DNA of 64,000 bases from Pseudomonas faucium (GTDB taxonomy: Bacteria; Pseudomonadota; Gammaproteobacteria; Pseudomonadales; Pseudomonadaceae), in the NCBI RefSeq assembly GCF_021602585.1, contig NZ_BQIP01000003.1, positions 186,001-250,000 on the forward strand. The letters are read 5' to 3'. Below, piece after piece: positions 18,258 through 26,935 of the stretch. The stretch's first letter is position 1. Every line of letters begins with the position of its first letter. Both the position numbers and the translations under genes were made by a program. Below the pieces are notes generated by a model. It was not told where the DNA came from, did not search any database, and saw only the letters and a list, made by a program, of their open reading frames with translations.

Positions 18258-18396
18258 GCTGGCGCCAGAGTTCGGCGGCGCCTGGGAAGTCGGTGCCGTC
18301 GTCGTCATCGAGGGCGTCGGGGTCGTAGCGCGCGAGGCAGCCTTCACCGAGGGTGGGGGGAGGTGTGGCAGCGGGCTTGTTGCGGGAATTCGCCAA
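18163..18396 (-). CDS. Small acidic hypothetical protein overlapping the flippase gene
   Basis: A 77-residue frame starting with TTG (LANSRNKPAATPPPTLGEG). It has a very good GAGGAG ribosome site 5-6 bases upstream and a central acidic DALDDDDGTDFPGAAELW segment. Its last 95 bases run antisense to the end of the flippase-like gene, where the encoded tail becomes Pro/Ala/Arg-rich and low-complexity. The non-overlapping N-terminal part looks protein-like, so I think it is real, but the overlap and rare start keep confidence moderate. No function recognised. It would be transcribed away from the REP pair that follows purU. Confidence 0.5.
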   Translation of the reverse strand: MANSRNKPAATPPPTLGEGCLARYDPDALDDDDGTDFPGAAELWRQLNPPDPASAPAADAPAGRRTPARPPADKNSK

Positions 18397-18420
18397 GGGG
18401 ACTCCTCGGGGCGCTGTGCG

Positions 18421-18500
18421 CCCCAATCGCCGGCAAGCCGGCTCCCACAGAAATGCCTTGTGCAGTAACGTTGGGAGCCGGCTTGCCGGCGATTGGGCTG
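18421..18500. repeat. REP pair between purU and the small acidic gene
   Basis: Inverted copies of the REP unit (ccccaatcgccggcaagccg and its complement ending gccggcgattggg) with an intervening ttgtgcagtaacg spacer, immediately downstream of the purU stop. Confidence 0.9.
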
Positions 18501-18521
18501 CGAAGCGGCCCTATGCTCGAA

Positions 18522-19373
18522 TCAGTCGAACACCACGGTCTTGTTGCCGTGCACCAGCACGCGGTCTTCCAGGTGATAACGCAGGCCGCGGGCCAACACC
18601 ATCTTCTCGACATCGCGGCCGAAGCGGACCATGTCCTCGATGCTATCGGCGTGGCTGACGCGCACCACGTCCTGCTCGATGATCGGGCCGGCATCCAGCT
18701 CTTCGGTCACGTAGTGGCAGGTGGCGCCGATCAGTTTCACGCCGCGCAGGGCAGCCTGGTGATAAGGCTTGGCGCCGACGAACGAAGGCAGGAAGCTGTG
18801 GTGGATGTTGATGACCTTTTCGGCGTAATCCTGGCACAGCTGCGGCGGCAGGATCTGCATGTAGCGCGCCAGCACCACCACATCGGCAGCATGCTCCTGG
18901 ACCAGGCGCGACACTTCGGCAAACGCCGGCGCCTTGTCTTTGGGGTCGACCGGTACATGGAAGAACGGAATGCCATGCCACTCGACCATGCTGCGCAGGT
19001 CGTTGTGGTTGGAAATCACGCAAGGAATCTCGCAGTCCAGCTCGTCGGTGTGCCAGCGGTGCAGCAGGTCGGCCAGGCAATGCGATTCACGGCTGGCCAT
19101 CAGCACCACGCGCTTCTTCTGCGCGGAATCGGTAACACGCCAAGTCATGGAGAACTCTTCGGCGATCGGCGCGAAGGCTTCGCGGAAGGCCTCGATACCG
19201 AACGGCAACGATTCGGCGCGAATTTCATGGCGCATGAAGAACCAACCACTCTGTTCATCGGAGTGGTGGCTGGCTTCGTTGATCCAGCCATTGTAAAGGG
19301 CCAGGAAATTACTGACTTTCGCCACGATGCCAACACGGTCGGGGCAGGCGATCACCAGACGATAGGTGCGCAT
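18522..19373 (-). CDS. purU: Formyltetrahydrofolate deformylase PurU
   Basis: Cytoplasmic enzyme of 283 residues hydrolysing 10-formyl-THF to formate and THF, balancing one-carbon pools for purine synthesis. An ACT domain occupies residues about 3-80 (YRLVIACPDRVGIVAKVSNF). The formyltransferase domain has the catalytic NIHHSFLPSFVGA motif near residue 225 and GATCHYVTEELDAGP. Start MRTYRLVIACPD is chosen over an 8-residue longer frame because a GGAGTC site fits it. Pseudomonads often have paralogues; this copy is the one next to mvaT. Confidence 0.93.
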   Translation of the reverse strand: MRTYRLVIACPDRVGIVAKVSNFLALYNGWINEASHHSDEQSGWFFMRHEIRAESLPFGIEAFREAFAPIAEEFSMTWRVTDSAQKKRVVLMASRESHCLADLLHRWHTDELDCEIPCVISNHNDLRSMVEWHGIPFFHVPVDPKDKAPAFAEVSRLVQEHAADVVVLARYMQILPPQLCQDYAEKVINIHHSFLPSFVGAKPYHQAALRGVKLIGATCHYVTEELDAGPIIEQDVVRVSHADSIEDMVRFGRDVEKMVLARGLRYHLEDRVLVHGNKTVVFD

Positions 19374-19602
19374 GAATAAGACTCCAGAACTTCGCAAAGG
19401 CGCTCATTCTAGCGGCCCGGCCCAAAAAACGCAGTAAGCATTGCACCGACCGGTAACCCGGCTTGGCCGATGCGCCCCCTTGCGCCCGCTATCAAGTGGC
19501 TTGCGCACATGCCCGGGCAATTGACCAGGCTTATGTAAAAATTTCTTAATGTTGAGATAAATTGTCACAGGGTAATTAACAGTTCAGCCAGGTATTAATA
19601 TG

Positions 19603-19631
19603 TTTACTTGAGTGTATGGCCTGTCTATTAT
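19603..19631 (+). promoter_or_regulatory. Sigma-70 promoter of mvaT
   Basis: TTTACT (19603-19608), a 17-base spacer and TATTAT (19626-19631) precede the mvaT start by 40 bases. The surrounding stretch 19374-19670 (297 bases between divergent purU and mvaT) is clearly A/T-rich compared with the window, for example around 19530-19610. That is the kind of DNA MvaT itself binds, so autoregulation is plausible. No other gene is seen in it. Confidence 0.55.
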
Positions 19632-19670
19632 TGCCCCACACATTTCTGAACACGCATTAAGGAACACTCC

Positions 19671-20048
19671 ATGTCCCTGATCAACGAGTACCGCGCTACC
19701 GAAGAAGCCATCAAGGAACTTCAGGCCCGCCTGGCCAACCTGTCGCAGGATGACAAGCTGAAAAAAGAACTGGAGTTCGAAGGCAAACTGCGCACGCTGA
19801 TGGGTGAATACTCCAAGTCGCTGCGTGATGTCATCGCCCTGCTCGACCCAGAGTCGAAACTGAGCAAAGCCCCGCGTGGCGCAGTCAAGACCACCGGCAC
19901 CAAGCGTGCTCGCAAGGTCAAGCAATACAAGAACCCGCACAATGGTGAAGTGATCGAAACCAAAGGCGGCAACCACAAGACCCTGAAAGAATGGAAAGCC
20001 AAGTGGGGTGGTGATGTGGTTGAAGGCTGGGCAACCCTGCTGGACTGA
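19671..20048 (+). CDS. mvaT: H-NS-like nucleoid protein MvaT (TurA)
   Basis: Xenogeneic silencer of 125 residues. The N-terminal coiled-coil oligomerisation region (MSLINEYRATEEAIKELQAR to about residue 60) is joined by a basic linker (KTTGTKRARKVKQ) to the C-terminal A/T-DNA-binding domain. That domain contains the AT-pincer-type segment NPHNGEVIETKGGNHKTLKEW. The P. putida homologue at this locus is TurA. It binds A/T-rich horizontally acquired DNA and the Pu promoter. The A/T-rich upstream region suggests self-regulation. Start has an AAGGAACA site 5-8 bases upstream. Confidence 0.96.
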   Translation: MSLINEYRATEEAIKELQARLANLSQDDKLKKELEFEGKLRTLMGEYSKSLRDVIALLDPESKLSKAPRGAVKTTGTKRARKVKQYKNPHNGEVIETKGGNHKTLKEWKAKWGGDVVEGWATLLD

Positions 20049-20078
20049 TAGTCCGCACTCGCCCCGTTTGTTGAAATG

Positions 20079-20107
20079 AAAAACGCCGGCACGCTGCCGG
20101 CGTTTTT
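20079..20107. terminator. Bidirectional terminator between mvaT and sbcB
   Basis: AAAAACGCCGGCA / TGCCGGCGTTTTT stem with a CGC loop, symmetrical A and T runs, lying between the convergent mvaT and sbcB stops. Confidence 0.9.
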
Positions 20108-20117
20108 CGTTTGTGCC

Positions 20118-21554
20118 TCAATGGTTGATGGCAAATTGTTCCGACAACCTGCGGGCATGCACTTGCCAGGCGTCCAGCACCCGGCGCCCGGCCTCGTCGG
20201 CATCGGCCCAGGCGCTCTGCCGGGCCTGCTCGAAGTCGCCCAGGGTATTGGGCGCGCCCCACACAGGGTCACTCAAGCGCTGCTGGCAGAACGCATGCCA
20301 ACGCTGGCGCTCGTCGCTGTTCAAGGTCTCGGGGAAGTTTCGAGCGCGGTAACGGAACAGCAACTCAGGCAGGCGCGGGTCGTCGAACATCCAATGGCCA
20401 TGCCCCAATTGTGCAGGGTCCAGTGTGCGAACTTGCTCGCACAGGCGCCGGTCCCGGTCGCCGAGAAATCCGTCATACAATTGCTGTTCAGGGTCTTCAT
20501 TCGGGGCAAACTCTTCCTGCCCATAAATATGCGCCAGCTTGTCTTGCCACGCCTCTTGTTGATTGGCCAGCGCTTCACCACGTGCCTGCAACTGTGGCAA
20601 GTCGATGCCCAGCCGTTGCTGATCCACCGGGCGCAATACCGACAACGGCGCCAGCACCGGGCAACGGTTGATCTGCACCAACTTGAGCGGTACCGGTAAT
20701 TGCCCTTCTGCCAATTGGTCATGCCGCGTATACAAGCGCTGACGAAGTACCTCAGCACTTTCCCTTAATAACGGTAGGGTTTCCTGATGCAGGTCGCACA
20801 CAATCAGTGCATTGCGATTGCGCGGGTGCCAGGCCAGGGGCAAGACCACACCCAGGTAATGACGCGCCGCCGAAAAGCGCCCGGAAATATGCACCAGCGG
20901 TTGCAACAAACGCACCTGCTCCATCACTTTGTGTTTGCTGCGCAACTGGAACAACCATTCATACAGTTTGGGTTGTTTTTGCCGTATCAAGCGCGCCAGG
21001 GCGATGGTTGCCCGCACGTCGGAAAGCGCTTCGTGCGCATGCCCGTGGTCGATGCCGTTGGCCTTGCTCAGCAACTCCAGGCGCAGGCTGGTGCGGCCAT
21101 CCTGTTGCGGCCACTCGATACCTTCCGGGCGAAGCGCATAGGCCGTGCGCACCACATCGATCAAATCCCAGCGGCTGTTGCCGCCCTGCCATTCGCGGGC
21201 ATAGGGGTCGAAGAAGTTGCGATAGAGGCTGTAGCGGGTCACTTCGTCGTCGAAGCGCAAGGTGTTGTAACCCGCGCTGCAGGTGCCTGGGCGCGCCAGT
21301 TGCTCATGCACGCGGGTCATGAACTCGGCTTCGCACAAGCCTAGGGTAGCCAGTTGCTGAGGGGTGATGCCGGTCACCAGGCAAGCGGCCGGGTGCGGCA
21401 GGATGTCGTCGGAGGGGCGGCAATAAAGGTTGATCGGCGCCTCGATCTCGTTGAGGTCGAGGTCGGTGCGCACGCCAGCCACCTGCAGCGGCCGGTCGCA
21501 GCGCGGGTTGATGCCGGTGGTTTCGTAGTCGTGCCAGAAAATGCTGGAAGTCAC
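20118..21554 (-). CDS. sbcB: Exodeoxyribonuclease I SbcB
   Basis: 3'-5' single-strand DNA exonuclease of 478 residues acting in mismatch repair and recombination. The DEDDh exonuclease motif I is FWHDYETTG at residues about 6-14; motif II lies in LRFDDEVTRYSLYRNFFDPY; motif III with the catalytic His/Asp is GHAHEALSDVRATIALAR. SH3-like and helical C-terminal regions follow. The start is a GTG (VTSSIFWHDYETTG) with an AGGATG site; an in-frame 36-codon extension upstream is unsupported. Length matches bacterial SbcB (about 475). Confidence 0.95.
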   Translation of the reverse strand: MTSSIFWHDYETTGINPRCDRPLQVAGVRTDLDLNEIEAPINLYCRPSDDILPHPAACLVTGITPQQLATLGLCEAEFMTRVHEQLARPGTCSAGYNTLRFDDEVTRYSLYRNFFDPYAREWQGGNSRWDLIDVVRTAYALRPEGIEWPQQDGRTSLRLELLSKANGIDHGHAHEALSDVRATIALARLIRQKQPKLYEWLFQLRSKHKVMEQVRLLQPLVHISGRFSAARHYLGVVLPLAWHPRNRNALIVCDLHQETLPLLRESAEVLRQRLYTRHDQLAEGQLPVPLKLVQINRCPVLAPLSVLRPVDQQRLGIDLPQLQARGEALANQQEAWQDKLAHIYGQEEFAPNEDPEQQLYDGFLGDRDRRLCEQVRTLDPAQLGHGHWMFDDPRLPELLFRYRARNFPETLNSDERQRWHAFCQQRLSDPVWGAPNTLGDFEQARQSAWADADEAGRRVLDAWQVHARRLSEQFAINH

Positions 21555-21600
21555 GGGGTCATCCTGAAGCGAGGTTGACCCGATTCTAGCGGACCACGCC

Positions 21601-21960
21601 TCAGACGGAAGCGTTGGCCGGGAGGAAACTGAAATAGTCACGCAGCGAGCGCACGAAGTCATCGTACTCGCGCGGCGCCTGCAGCAGCATGAAGCCCGAA
21701 TCGTAATGGCCCGGCGTCTGGTCTTCGCGGCACCACAGGCAACTGGCGGTCAGGTTGATGAACTGCAAGCCGCCACCGGCCAGCGGCACGCGCAGCTGCA
21801 GTTCGTAATCCGGCCCGACCAGCACAGGCAATTGGCTGATCACCATCAGCCCGTCTTCGGAGGCATTACCCAACTGGCCGATCGGCTGATCGGTGAAGCG
21901 ATTGAACACCCTCAGCGCGCAGGGCAGTTGATGGCGTTCGATGTGGCGCTTGTTGAACAT
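21601..21960 (-). CDS. PilZ-domain protein
   Basis: Single-domain protein of 119 residues with the c-di-GMP-binding PilZ pattern: RHIERHQLP near residue 5 (RxxxR) and NASEDGLMVI near residue 35 (D/NxSxxG). The N-terminal ATG is two codons after a GTG that could also serve. It probably reports c-di-GMP levels to an unknown partner, possibly in motility or envelope functions. The only other c-di-GMP gene in the window is bifA about 19 kb away. It stands alone, downstream of nothing obvious, and is transcribed toward sbcB. Confidence 0.82.
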   Translation of the reverse strand: MFNKRHIERHQLPCALRVFNRFTDQPIGQLGNASEDGLMVISQLPVLVGPDYELQLRVPLAGGGLQFINLTASCLWCREDQTPGHYDSGFMLLQAPREYDDFVRSLRDYFSFLPANASV

Positions 21961-22083
21961 GGTCACAAGTGCAGTCCGTACCCGATGCCAGGAATGCAAG
22001 GTACTGGCGATTGTTGTAACAACTTAGTTACAGGTTAACGCAGCTCGCCGTGCAAATCCCATGAATTTATCGACACCTTGGTG

Positions 22084-22473
22084 TTAACGCCAAGGAGAGG
22101 TATTCACAGGGCTGGCCACCGCCGTCTGGCCGCTGCGGTAGTGGCCCAGCTTCTCCAGGGTCTGCAGGCGCGCCTTGGCGCGGAAGGCGTATTCGTTGTT
22201 CGGATACTGCTGGATCAGGTACTCGTAGGTCTGCGCAGCATCCACGTACAGCTGCTGGCGTTCCAGGCACTGGCCACGCAGCAGCGACACTTCCGGGTGG
22301 ATGAACGGGCGGGCGCGGCTGGTGCGGTCGACCTGCGACAACTCCAGCATGACCTTCTGGCAATCGCCCCGGTCGTAGGCGCGGTAGGCGTTGTTCAGGT
22401 GATGGTCCATGGACCAGCGGGTGCAGCCGACGGTGCTGGCCGCCGCCAGGGCTAAAACGATGAGGGCTCGCAT
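22084..22473 (-). CDS. TPR-repeat lipoprotein
   Basis: Exported protein of 129 residues. The hydrophobic signal MRALIVLALAAASTVGC ends in a lipobox-like TVGC, so the mature protein would be lipidated at Cys17. The mature part has two tetratricopeptide-like helices pairs, NAYRAYDRGDCQKVMLELSQV and YVDAAQTYEYLIQQYPNNEYAF. An AGGAG site precedes the ATG, which is preferred over a GTG 17 codons upstream that would bury the signal. TPR lipoproteins often scaffold envelope assembly; no specific role is known here. Confidence 0.78.
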   Translation of the reverse strand: MRALIVLALAAASTVGCTRWSMDHHLNNAYRAYDRGDCQKVMLELSQVDRTSRARPFIHPEVSLLRGQCLERQQLYVDAAQTYEYLIQQYPNNEYAFRAKARLQTLEKLGHYRSGQTAVASPVNTSPWR

Positions 22474-22653
22474 GGGGGATCTCCTTTGATGCCAGTGTAT
22501 CGGCCTTTGCCCGCAAATCTTCACAGCCTTTTGCCAGGATACCTTGCCCGTTCATATGCCACCCTGCGTGCCTTGCAGGTAGTGCAACGGAACAATGACT
22601 ACAGCGCGATTCAGGAGTAGCCTTTCGCTGCGCTTCACTATAGGAGTCTGTGC

Positions 22654-24108
22654 ATGACCATCCGCCGTACCAAAATCGTCGCCACCCTTGGCCCCGCCAG
22701 CAATTCGCCGGAAGTGATCGAACAGCTGATCCTCGCCGGCCTGGACGTGGCACGCCTGAACTTTTCCCACGGCACTCCGGACGAGCACAAGGCGCGCGCC
22801 CGCCTGATCCGTGACATCGCCGCCAAGAACGGCCGCCATGTCGCGCTGCTGGGTGACCTGCAGGGTCCGAAGATCCGCATCGCCAAGTTCGCCAACAAGC
22901 GCATCGAATTGAAGATCGGTGACAAGTTCACCTTCTCCACCGCCCACCCGCTGACCGAAGGCAACCAGGACATCGTCGGTATCGACTACCCCGACCTGGT
23001 CAAGGACTGCGGCGTCGGTGACGAACTGCTGCTCGACGATGGCCGCGTGGTCATGCGCGTCGAGACCGCCACCGCAGATGCCCTGCACTGCGTGGTGATC
23101 ATCGGTGGCCCGCTGTCGGACCACAAAGGCATCAACCGCAAAGGTGGCGGCCTGACCGCACCGGCCCTGACCGAAAAAGACAAGGCCGACATCAAGCTGG
23201 CCGCGGAAATGGACCTGGACTACCTGGCCGTGTCCTTCCCGCGTGACGCCAGCGACATGGAATACGCCCGCAAGCTGCGCGACGAGTCCGGCGGCAGCGC
23301 CTGGCTGGTGGCCAAGATCGAGCGCGCCGAAGCCGTTGCCGACGACGAGACCCTCGACAAGCTGATCGCCGCCTCCGACGCGGTGATGGTTGCCCGTGGC
23401 GACCTGGGTGTGGAAATCGGCGATGCCGAGCTGATCGCCATCCAGAAGAAGATCATCCAGCACGCCCGCCGCAACAACAAGGCGGTGATCGTGGCGACCC
23501 AGATGATGGAGTCGATGATCCAGAACCCGATGCCGACCCGCGCCGAAGTGTCCGACGTGGCCAACGCCGTCTTGGACAACACCGATGCGGTGATGCTGTC
23601 GGCCGAAAGCGCCGCCGGTTCCTACCCGATCGAAGCGGTTCAGGCCATGGCCCGCATCTGCCTGGGCGCCGAGAAGCACCCGACCAGCCAGAAGTCCAGC
23701 CACCGCCTGCACACCACCTTCGAGCGCTGCGACGAAAGCATCGCCCTGGCGGCCATGTACACCGCCAACCACTTCCCGGGCGTGAAGGCGATCATCGCCC
23801 TGACCGAAAGTGGCTACACCCCGCTGATCATGTCGCGCCTGCGTTCGCACGTGCCGATCTACGCGCTGTCGCCGCACCGCGCTACCCAGGCTCGCGCCTC
23901 GATGTTCCGCGGCGTCTACCCGATCGCCTTCGACCCGGCTTCGCTGCCGGCCGACAAGGTGAGCCAGGCGGCGGTCGACGAGCTGCTCAAGCGTGGGCTG
24001 GTGGAGCAAGGTGACTGGGTAATCCTGACCAAGGGTGACAGCTACCACACCATCGGTGGCACCAACGGCATGAAGATCCTGCATGTCGGTGACCCGCTGG
24101 TTGGGTGA
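22654..24108 (+). CDS. pykA: Pyruvate kinase
   Basis: Glycolytic enzyme of 484 residues converting phosphoenolpyruvate and ADP to pyruvate and ATP. Seen are RTKIVATLGPASNS at the N-terminus, the signature AWLVAKIERAEA with the active-site Lys near residue 226, ARGDLGVEIG for substrate and metal binding, ATQMMESM, and a C-terminal regulatory domain. The type resembles PykA (AMP or sugar-phosphate activated), the main form in pseudomonads. AGGAG lies 8 bases before the ATG. In P. aeruginosa the same gene is followed by the iron-sulfur reductase and fumarase, as here. Confidence 0.95.
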   Translation: MTIRRTKIVATLGPASNSPEVIEQLILAGLDVARLNFSHGTPDEHKARARLIRDIAAKNGRHVALLGDLQGPKIRIAKFANKRIELKIGDKFTFSTAHPLTEGNQDIVGIDYPDLVKDCGVGDELLLDDGRVVMRVETATADALHCVVIIGGPLSDHKGINRKGGGLTAPALTEKDKADIKLAAEMDLDYLAVSFPRDASDMEYARKLRDESGGSAWLVAKIERAEAVADDETLDKLIAASDAVMVARGDLGVEIGDAELIAIQKKIIQHARRNNKAVIVATQMMESMIQNPMPTRAEVSDVANAVLDNTDAVMLSAESAAGSYPIEAVQAMARICLGAEKHPTSQKSSHRLHTTFERCDESIALAAMYTANHFPGVKAIIALTESGYTPLIMSRLRSHVPIYALSPHRATQARASMFRGVYPIAFDPASLPADKVSQAAVDELLKRGLVEQGDWVILTKGDSYHTIGGTNGMKILHVGDPLVG

Positions 24109-24132
24109 TAGCCCCGGGGGCCGCTTTGCGGC

Positions 24133-24219
24133 CCTTTCGCGACACAAGGCCGCTCCTACAGGAGATCGCATTCACCTGTAGGAGCGGCCTTGTGTCGCGA
24201 AAGGAGGGCAAAGCCCTCC
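24133..24219. repeat. Second-type REP palindrome after pyruvate kinase
   Basis: Two perfectly complementary 30-base arms (24133-24162 and 24175-24204; core acaaggccgctcctacagg) with a 12-base spacer. A short GGAGGGC/GCCCTCC hairpin at 24203-24219 follows. The sequence differs from the gccggcaagccgg family that occurs elsewhere in the window. It lies between convergent genes and probably serves as their shared 3' structure. Confidence 0.9.
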
Positions 24220-24227
24220 CTGCTCAC

Positions 24228-25148
24228 TCAAGCATGCTCCACGAACACATCGGCAAACACCTGCCCCCGCGGCACCCCCGCAATGAACAGCCGCCGCGCA
24301 AACCGCTCCACACTCCCCGGCGAGCCACACAGCAGCGCAACGGTCTGCCGTGATGACGGCCGCAACCCCGCCAGCGCATCTTCCAGCTGATCGACCAGCA
24401 CCGGCTCGACCCTCACCCCTTCAATTTCCGCCAGCGGCCCGGCCAGATAATGCCCGGCGTGCTCGTGCGCCACATGCATCACCCTGATCTCGCCCTGATG
24501 CCCCTGGCGCAGCGCCTCGCGCAAGATGCCCCACAACGGCGCCAGCCCGGTGCCGGCCGCCAGCAGCCACAAGGGCCGCGCGTGCCAGTCCGGGTCGTAA
24601 TGCAGCGCCCCGCCCCTGAGTTCGCCCAGGCGCAAGGTATCGCCCAGCTGCAACCCCCGCGCCTTGTCGCTGAAGGCACCGGGCCGGCGGCAGTCGATAT
24701 GGAATTCGAGAAAGTCACCCTCGCCCGGCAGGCTCGCCAGGGAATAAGGCCGCGCCACCGACCCGCTCCACAGCACCAGGTGCTGGCCAGCCTGGTAACG
24801 CAGCGCACGCGCAGGCTGCAGGCGCAGGCGCAGCACATCGGCGTACCAGTCCAGTGCACGGACCTGGGCGGCGATGCCGTCCTGCAGCGGGTCGAACACC
24901 GCCACGCGCAAGTCGTCCACCACTCGGCACTGGCACGCCAGGCGCCAGCCCTGTGCGTGCTTTTCCAGGGCCAGGGCCTCGGGCAAGGCATCCGCCGGCT
25001 GCCCGTCCAGGCAATGCACCAAACAGGCATGGCAGCTGCCGGCGCGGCAACTGTAGGGCACGTTCAGCCCGGCCTCGTTCAGGGCATCGAGCAGGTTGCT
25101 GCCGGTGGGCACCGTCCAGCGGCGCTCGCCCACGCATAGTTCGGGCAT
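24228..25148 (-). CDS. 2Fe-2S ferredoxin/FAD-dependent oxidoreductase
   Basis: Electron-transfer flavoprotein of 306 residues. An N-terminal plant-type ferredoxin domain has cluster ligands in PYSCRAGSCHACLVHC plus a further Cys in RLACQCRV near residue 78. A ferredoxin-NADP+ reductase-like FAD domain (ARPYSLASLPGEG) and an NAD-binding domain (LLAAGTGLAPLWGILR) follow. It resembles the reductase components of ring-hydroxylating oxygenases, but no oxygenase is nearby. The start MPELCVGERRW is picked over a 39-residue extension that lacks a ribosome site. It is transcribed divergently from fumarase; physiological partner unknown. Confidence 0.85.
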   Translation of the reverse strand: MPELCVGERRWTVPTGSNLLDALNEAGLNVPYSCRAGSCHACLVHCLDGQPADALPEALALEKHAQGWRLACQCRVVDDLRVAVFDPLQDGIAAQVRALDWYADVLRLRLQPARALRYQAGQHLVLWSGSVARPYSLASLPGEGDFLEFHIDCRRPGAFSDKARGLQLGDTLRLGELRGGALHYDPDWHARPLWLLAAGTGLAPLWGILREALRQGHQGEIRVMHVAHEHAGHYLAGPLAEIEGVRVEPVLVDQLEDALAGLRPSSRQTVALLCGSPGSVERFARRLFIAGVPRGQVFADVFVEHA

Positions 25149-25397
25149 GGTCGGTGTTTCTCCATATGACTGCGGCTCACTGTAAGCCAAGCGCTCGATG
25201 GCAGCAAAAAGGATGCCCGCCGGTGGCCGACCATGGTCCAGACCGGCCGCAGGTGTGCCCGGCACCGATGCGCGCTATACTGCCGCGCCTTTTTCCGTCG
25301 GCCTGACCTGCCGGCGCCTTGCAAGGCGCTTCGACACGCTGGTCGGCATTGTCGAGCGTCTTTTTGAATGTTCCCGTCTTTAAGAGGAGCGCGCTGC

Positions 25398-26921
25398 ATG
25401 ACCGTGATCAAGCAAGACGACCTGATTCAGAGCGTCGCCGACGCCCTGCAATTCATCTCGTACTACCACCCCGTCGATTTCATCCAGGCGATGCACGAGG
25501 CCTACCTGCGCGAAGAGTCGCCAGCGGCACGTGACTCGATCGCCCAGATCCTGATCAACTCGCGCATGTGCGCCACCGGCCACCGCCCGATCTGCCAGGA
25601 CACCGGTATCGTCACCGTGTTCGTGCGCGTGGGCATGGACGTGCGCTGGGACGGCGCCACCCTGAGCGTCGACGACATGATCAACGAGGGTGTGCGTCGC
25701 GCCTACAACCTGCCTGAAAACGTCCTGCGTGCCTCGATCCTGGCCGACCCGGCCGGTGCCCGCAAGAACACCAAGGACAACACCCCGGCCGTCATCCACT
25801 ACTCGATCGTCCCTGGCGACAAGGTCGAAGTCGATGTTGCAGCCAAGGGCGGCGGTTCCGAGAACAAGTCGAAGATGGCCATGCTCAACCCGTCCGACTC
25901 GATCGTCGACTGGGTGCTGAAGACCGTGCCGACCATGGGCGCTGGCTGGTGCCCGCCTGGCATGCTCGGCATCGGTATCGGCGGCACCGCCGAGAAGGCT
26001 GCGGTGATGGCCAAGGAAGTGTTGATGGAATCCATCGACATCCACGAGCTGAAGGCCCGCGGCCCGCAGAACCGCATCGAAGAGATCCGCCTGGAGCTGT
26101 TCGACAAGGTCAACCAGCTGGGCATCGGCGCCCAGGGCCTGGGCGGCCTGACCACCGTGCTCGACGTCAAGATCATGGACTACCCGACCCACGCCGCCTC
26201 GCTGCCGGTGTGCATGATCCCCAACTGCGCCGCCACCCGCCACGCGCACTTCGTGCTCGATGGCTCCGGCCCGGCTGAGCTGGAAGCGCCGTCGCTGGAC
26301 GCCTACCCGGAAATCGTCTGGGAAGCCGGCCCGAGCGCCCGTCGCGTCAACCTCGACGCCATCACCCCGGAAGAAGTCGCCAGCTGGAAGCCGGGCGAGA
26401 CCATCCTGCTCAACGGCAAGATGCTCACTGGCCGCGACGCTGCGCACAAGCGCATGGTCGAGATGCTCAACCGTGGCGAAGAACTGCCGGTCGACCTCAA
26501 GGGCCGCTTCATCTACTACGTCGGCCCGGTCGACCCGGTCGGTGACGAAGTGGTAGGCCCAGCCGGCCCGACCACCGCCACCCGCATGGACAAGTTCACC
26601 CGCCAGATCCTCGAGCAGACCGGCCTGCTGGGCATGATCGGCAAGTCCGAGCGTGGCCCGACCGCCATCGAGGCGATCAAGGACAACAAGGCCGTGTACC
26701 TGATGGCCGTCGGCGGCGCTGCCTACCTGGTGGCCCAGGCGATCCGCAAGTCCAAGGTCCTGGCCTTCGCCGAACTGGGCATGGAAGCGATCTACGAGTT
26801 CGAAGTGAAAGACATGCCGGTGACTGTCGCGGTCGACAGCAACGGTGAGTCGGTGCACATCACTGGCCCTGCTCTGTGGCAGAGCAAGATTGCCCAGAGC
26901 CTGGCAGTCGAAGTGAAGTAA
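25398..26921 (+). CDS. fumA: Class I (iron-sulfur) fumarate hydratase
   Basis: Oxygen-sensitive [4Fe-4S] fumarase of 507 residues interconverting fumarate and malate in the TCA cycle. The N-terminal alpha domain contains the three likely cluster cysteines in RPICQDTG (near 71), GAGWCPPGM (near 188) and IPNCAATRH (near 280). The C-terminal beta domain has GPVDPVGDEVVGPAGPTTATRM. Size fits the single-chain FumA/FumB form. The ATG has an AGAGGAG site. Pseudomonads also carry class II FumC, usually in an iron-regulated operon with sodA; here the Fe-SOD gene lies about 15 kb away in the same window. Confidence 0.95.
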   Translation: MTVIKQDDLIQSVADALQFISYYHPVDFIQAMHEAYLREESPAARDSIAQILINSRMCATGHRPICQDTGIVTVFVRVGMDVRWDGATLSVDDMINEGVRRAYNLPENVLRASILADPAGARKNTKDNTPAVIHYSIVPGDKVEVDVAAKGGGSENKSKMAMLNPSDSIVDWVLKTVPTMGAGWCPPGMLGIGIGGTAEKAAVMAKEVLMESIDIHELKARGPQNRIEEIRLELFDKVNQLGIGAQGLGGLTTVLDVKIMDYPTHAASLPVCMIPNCAATRHAHFVLDGSGPAELEAPSLDAYPEIVWEAGPSARRVNLDAITPEEVASWKPGETILLNGKMLTGRDAAHKRMVEMLNRGEELPVDLKGRFIYYVGPVDPVGDEVVGPAGPTTATRMDKFTRQILEQTGLLGMIGKSERGPTAIEAIKDNKAVYLMAVGGAAYLVAQAIRKSKVLAFAELGMEAIYEFEVKDMPVTVAVDSNGESVHITGPALWQSKIAQSLAVEVK

Positions 26922-26935
26922 ACCTGATGTAACAG

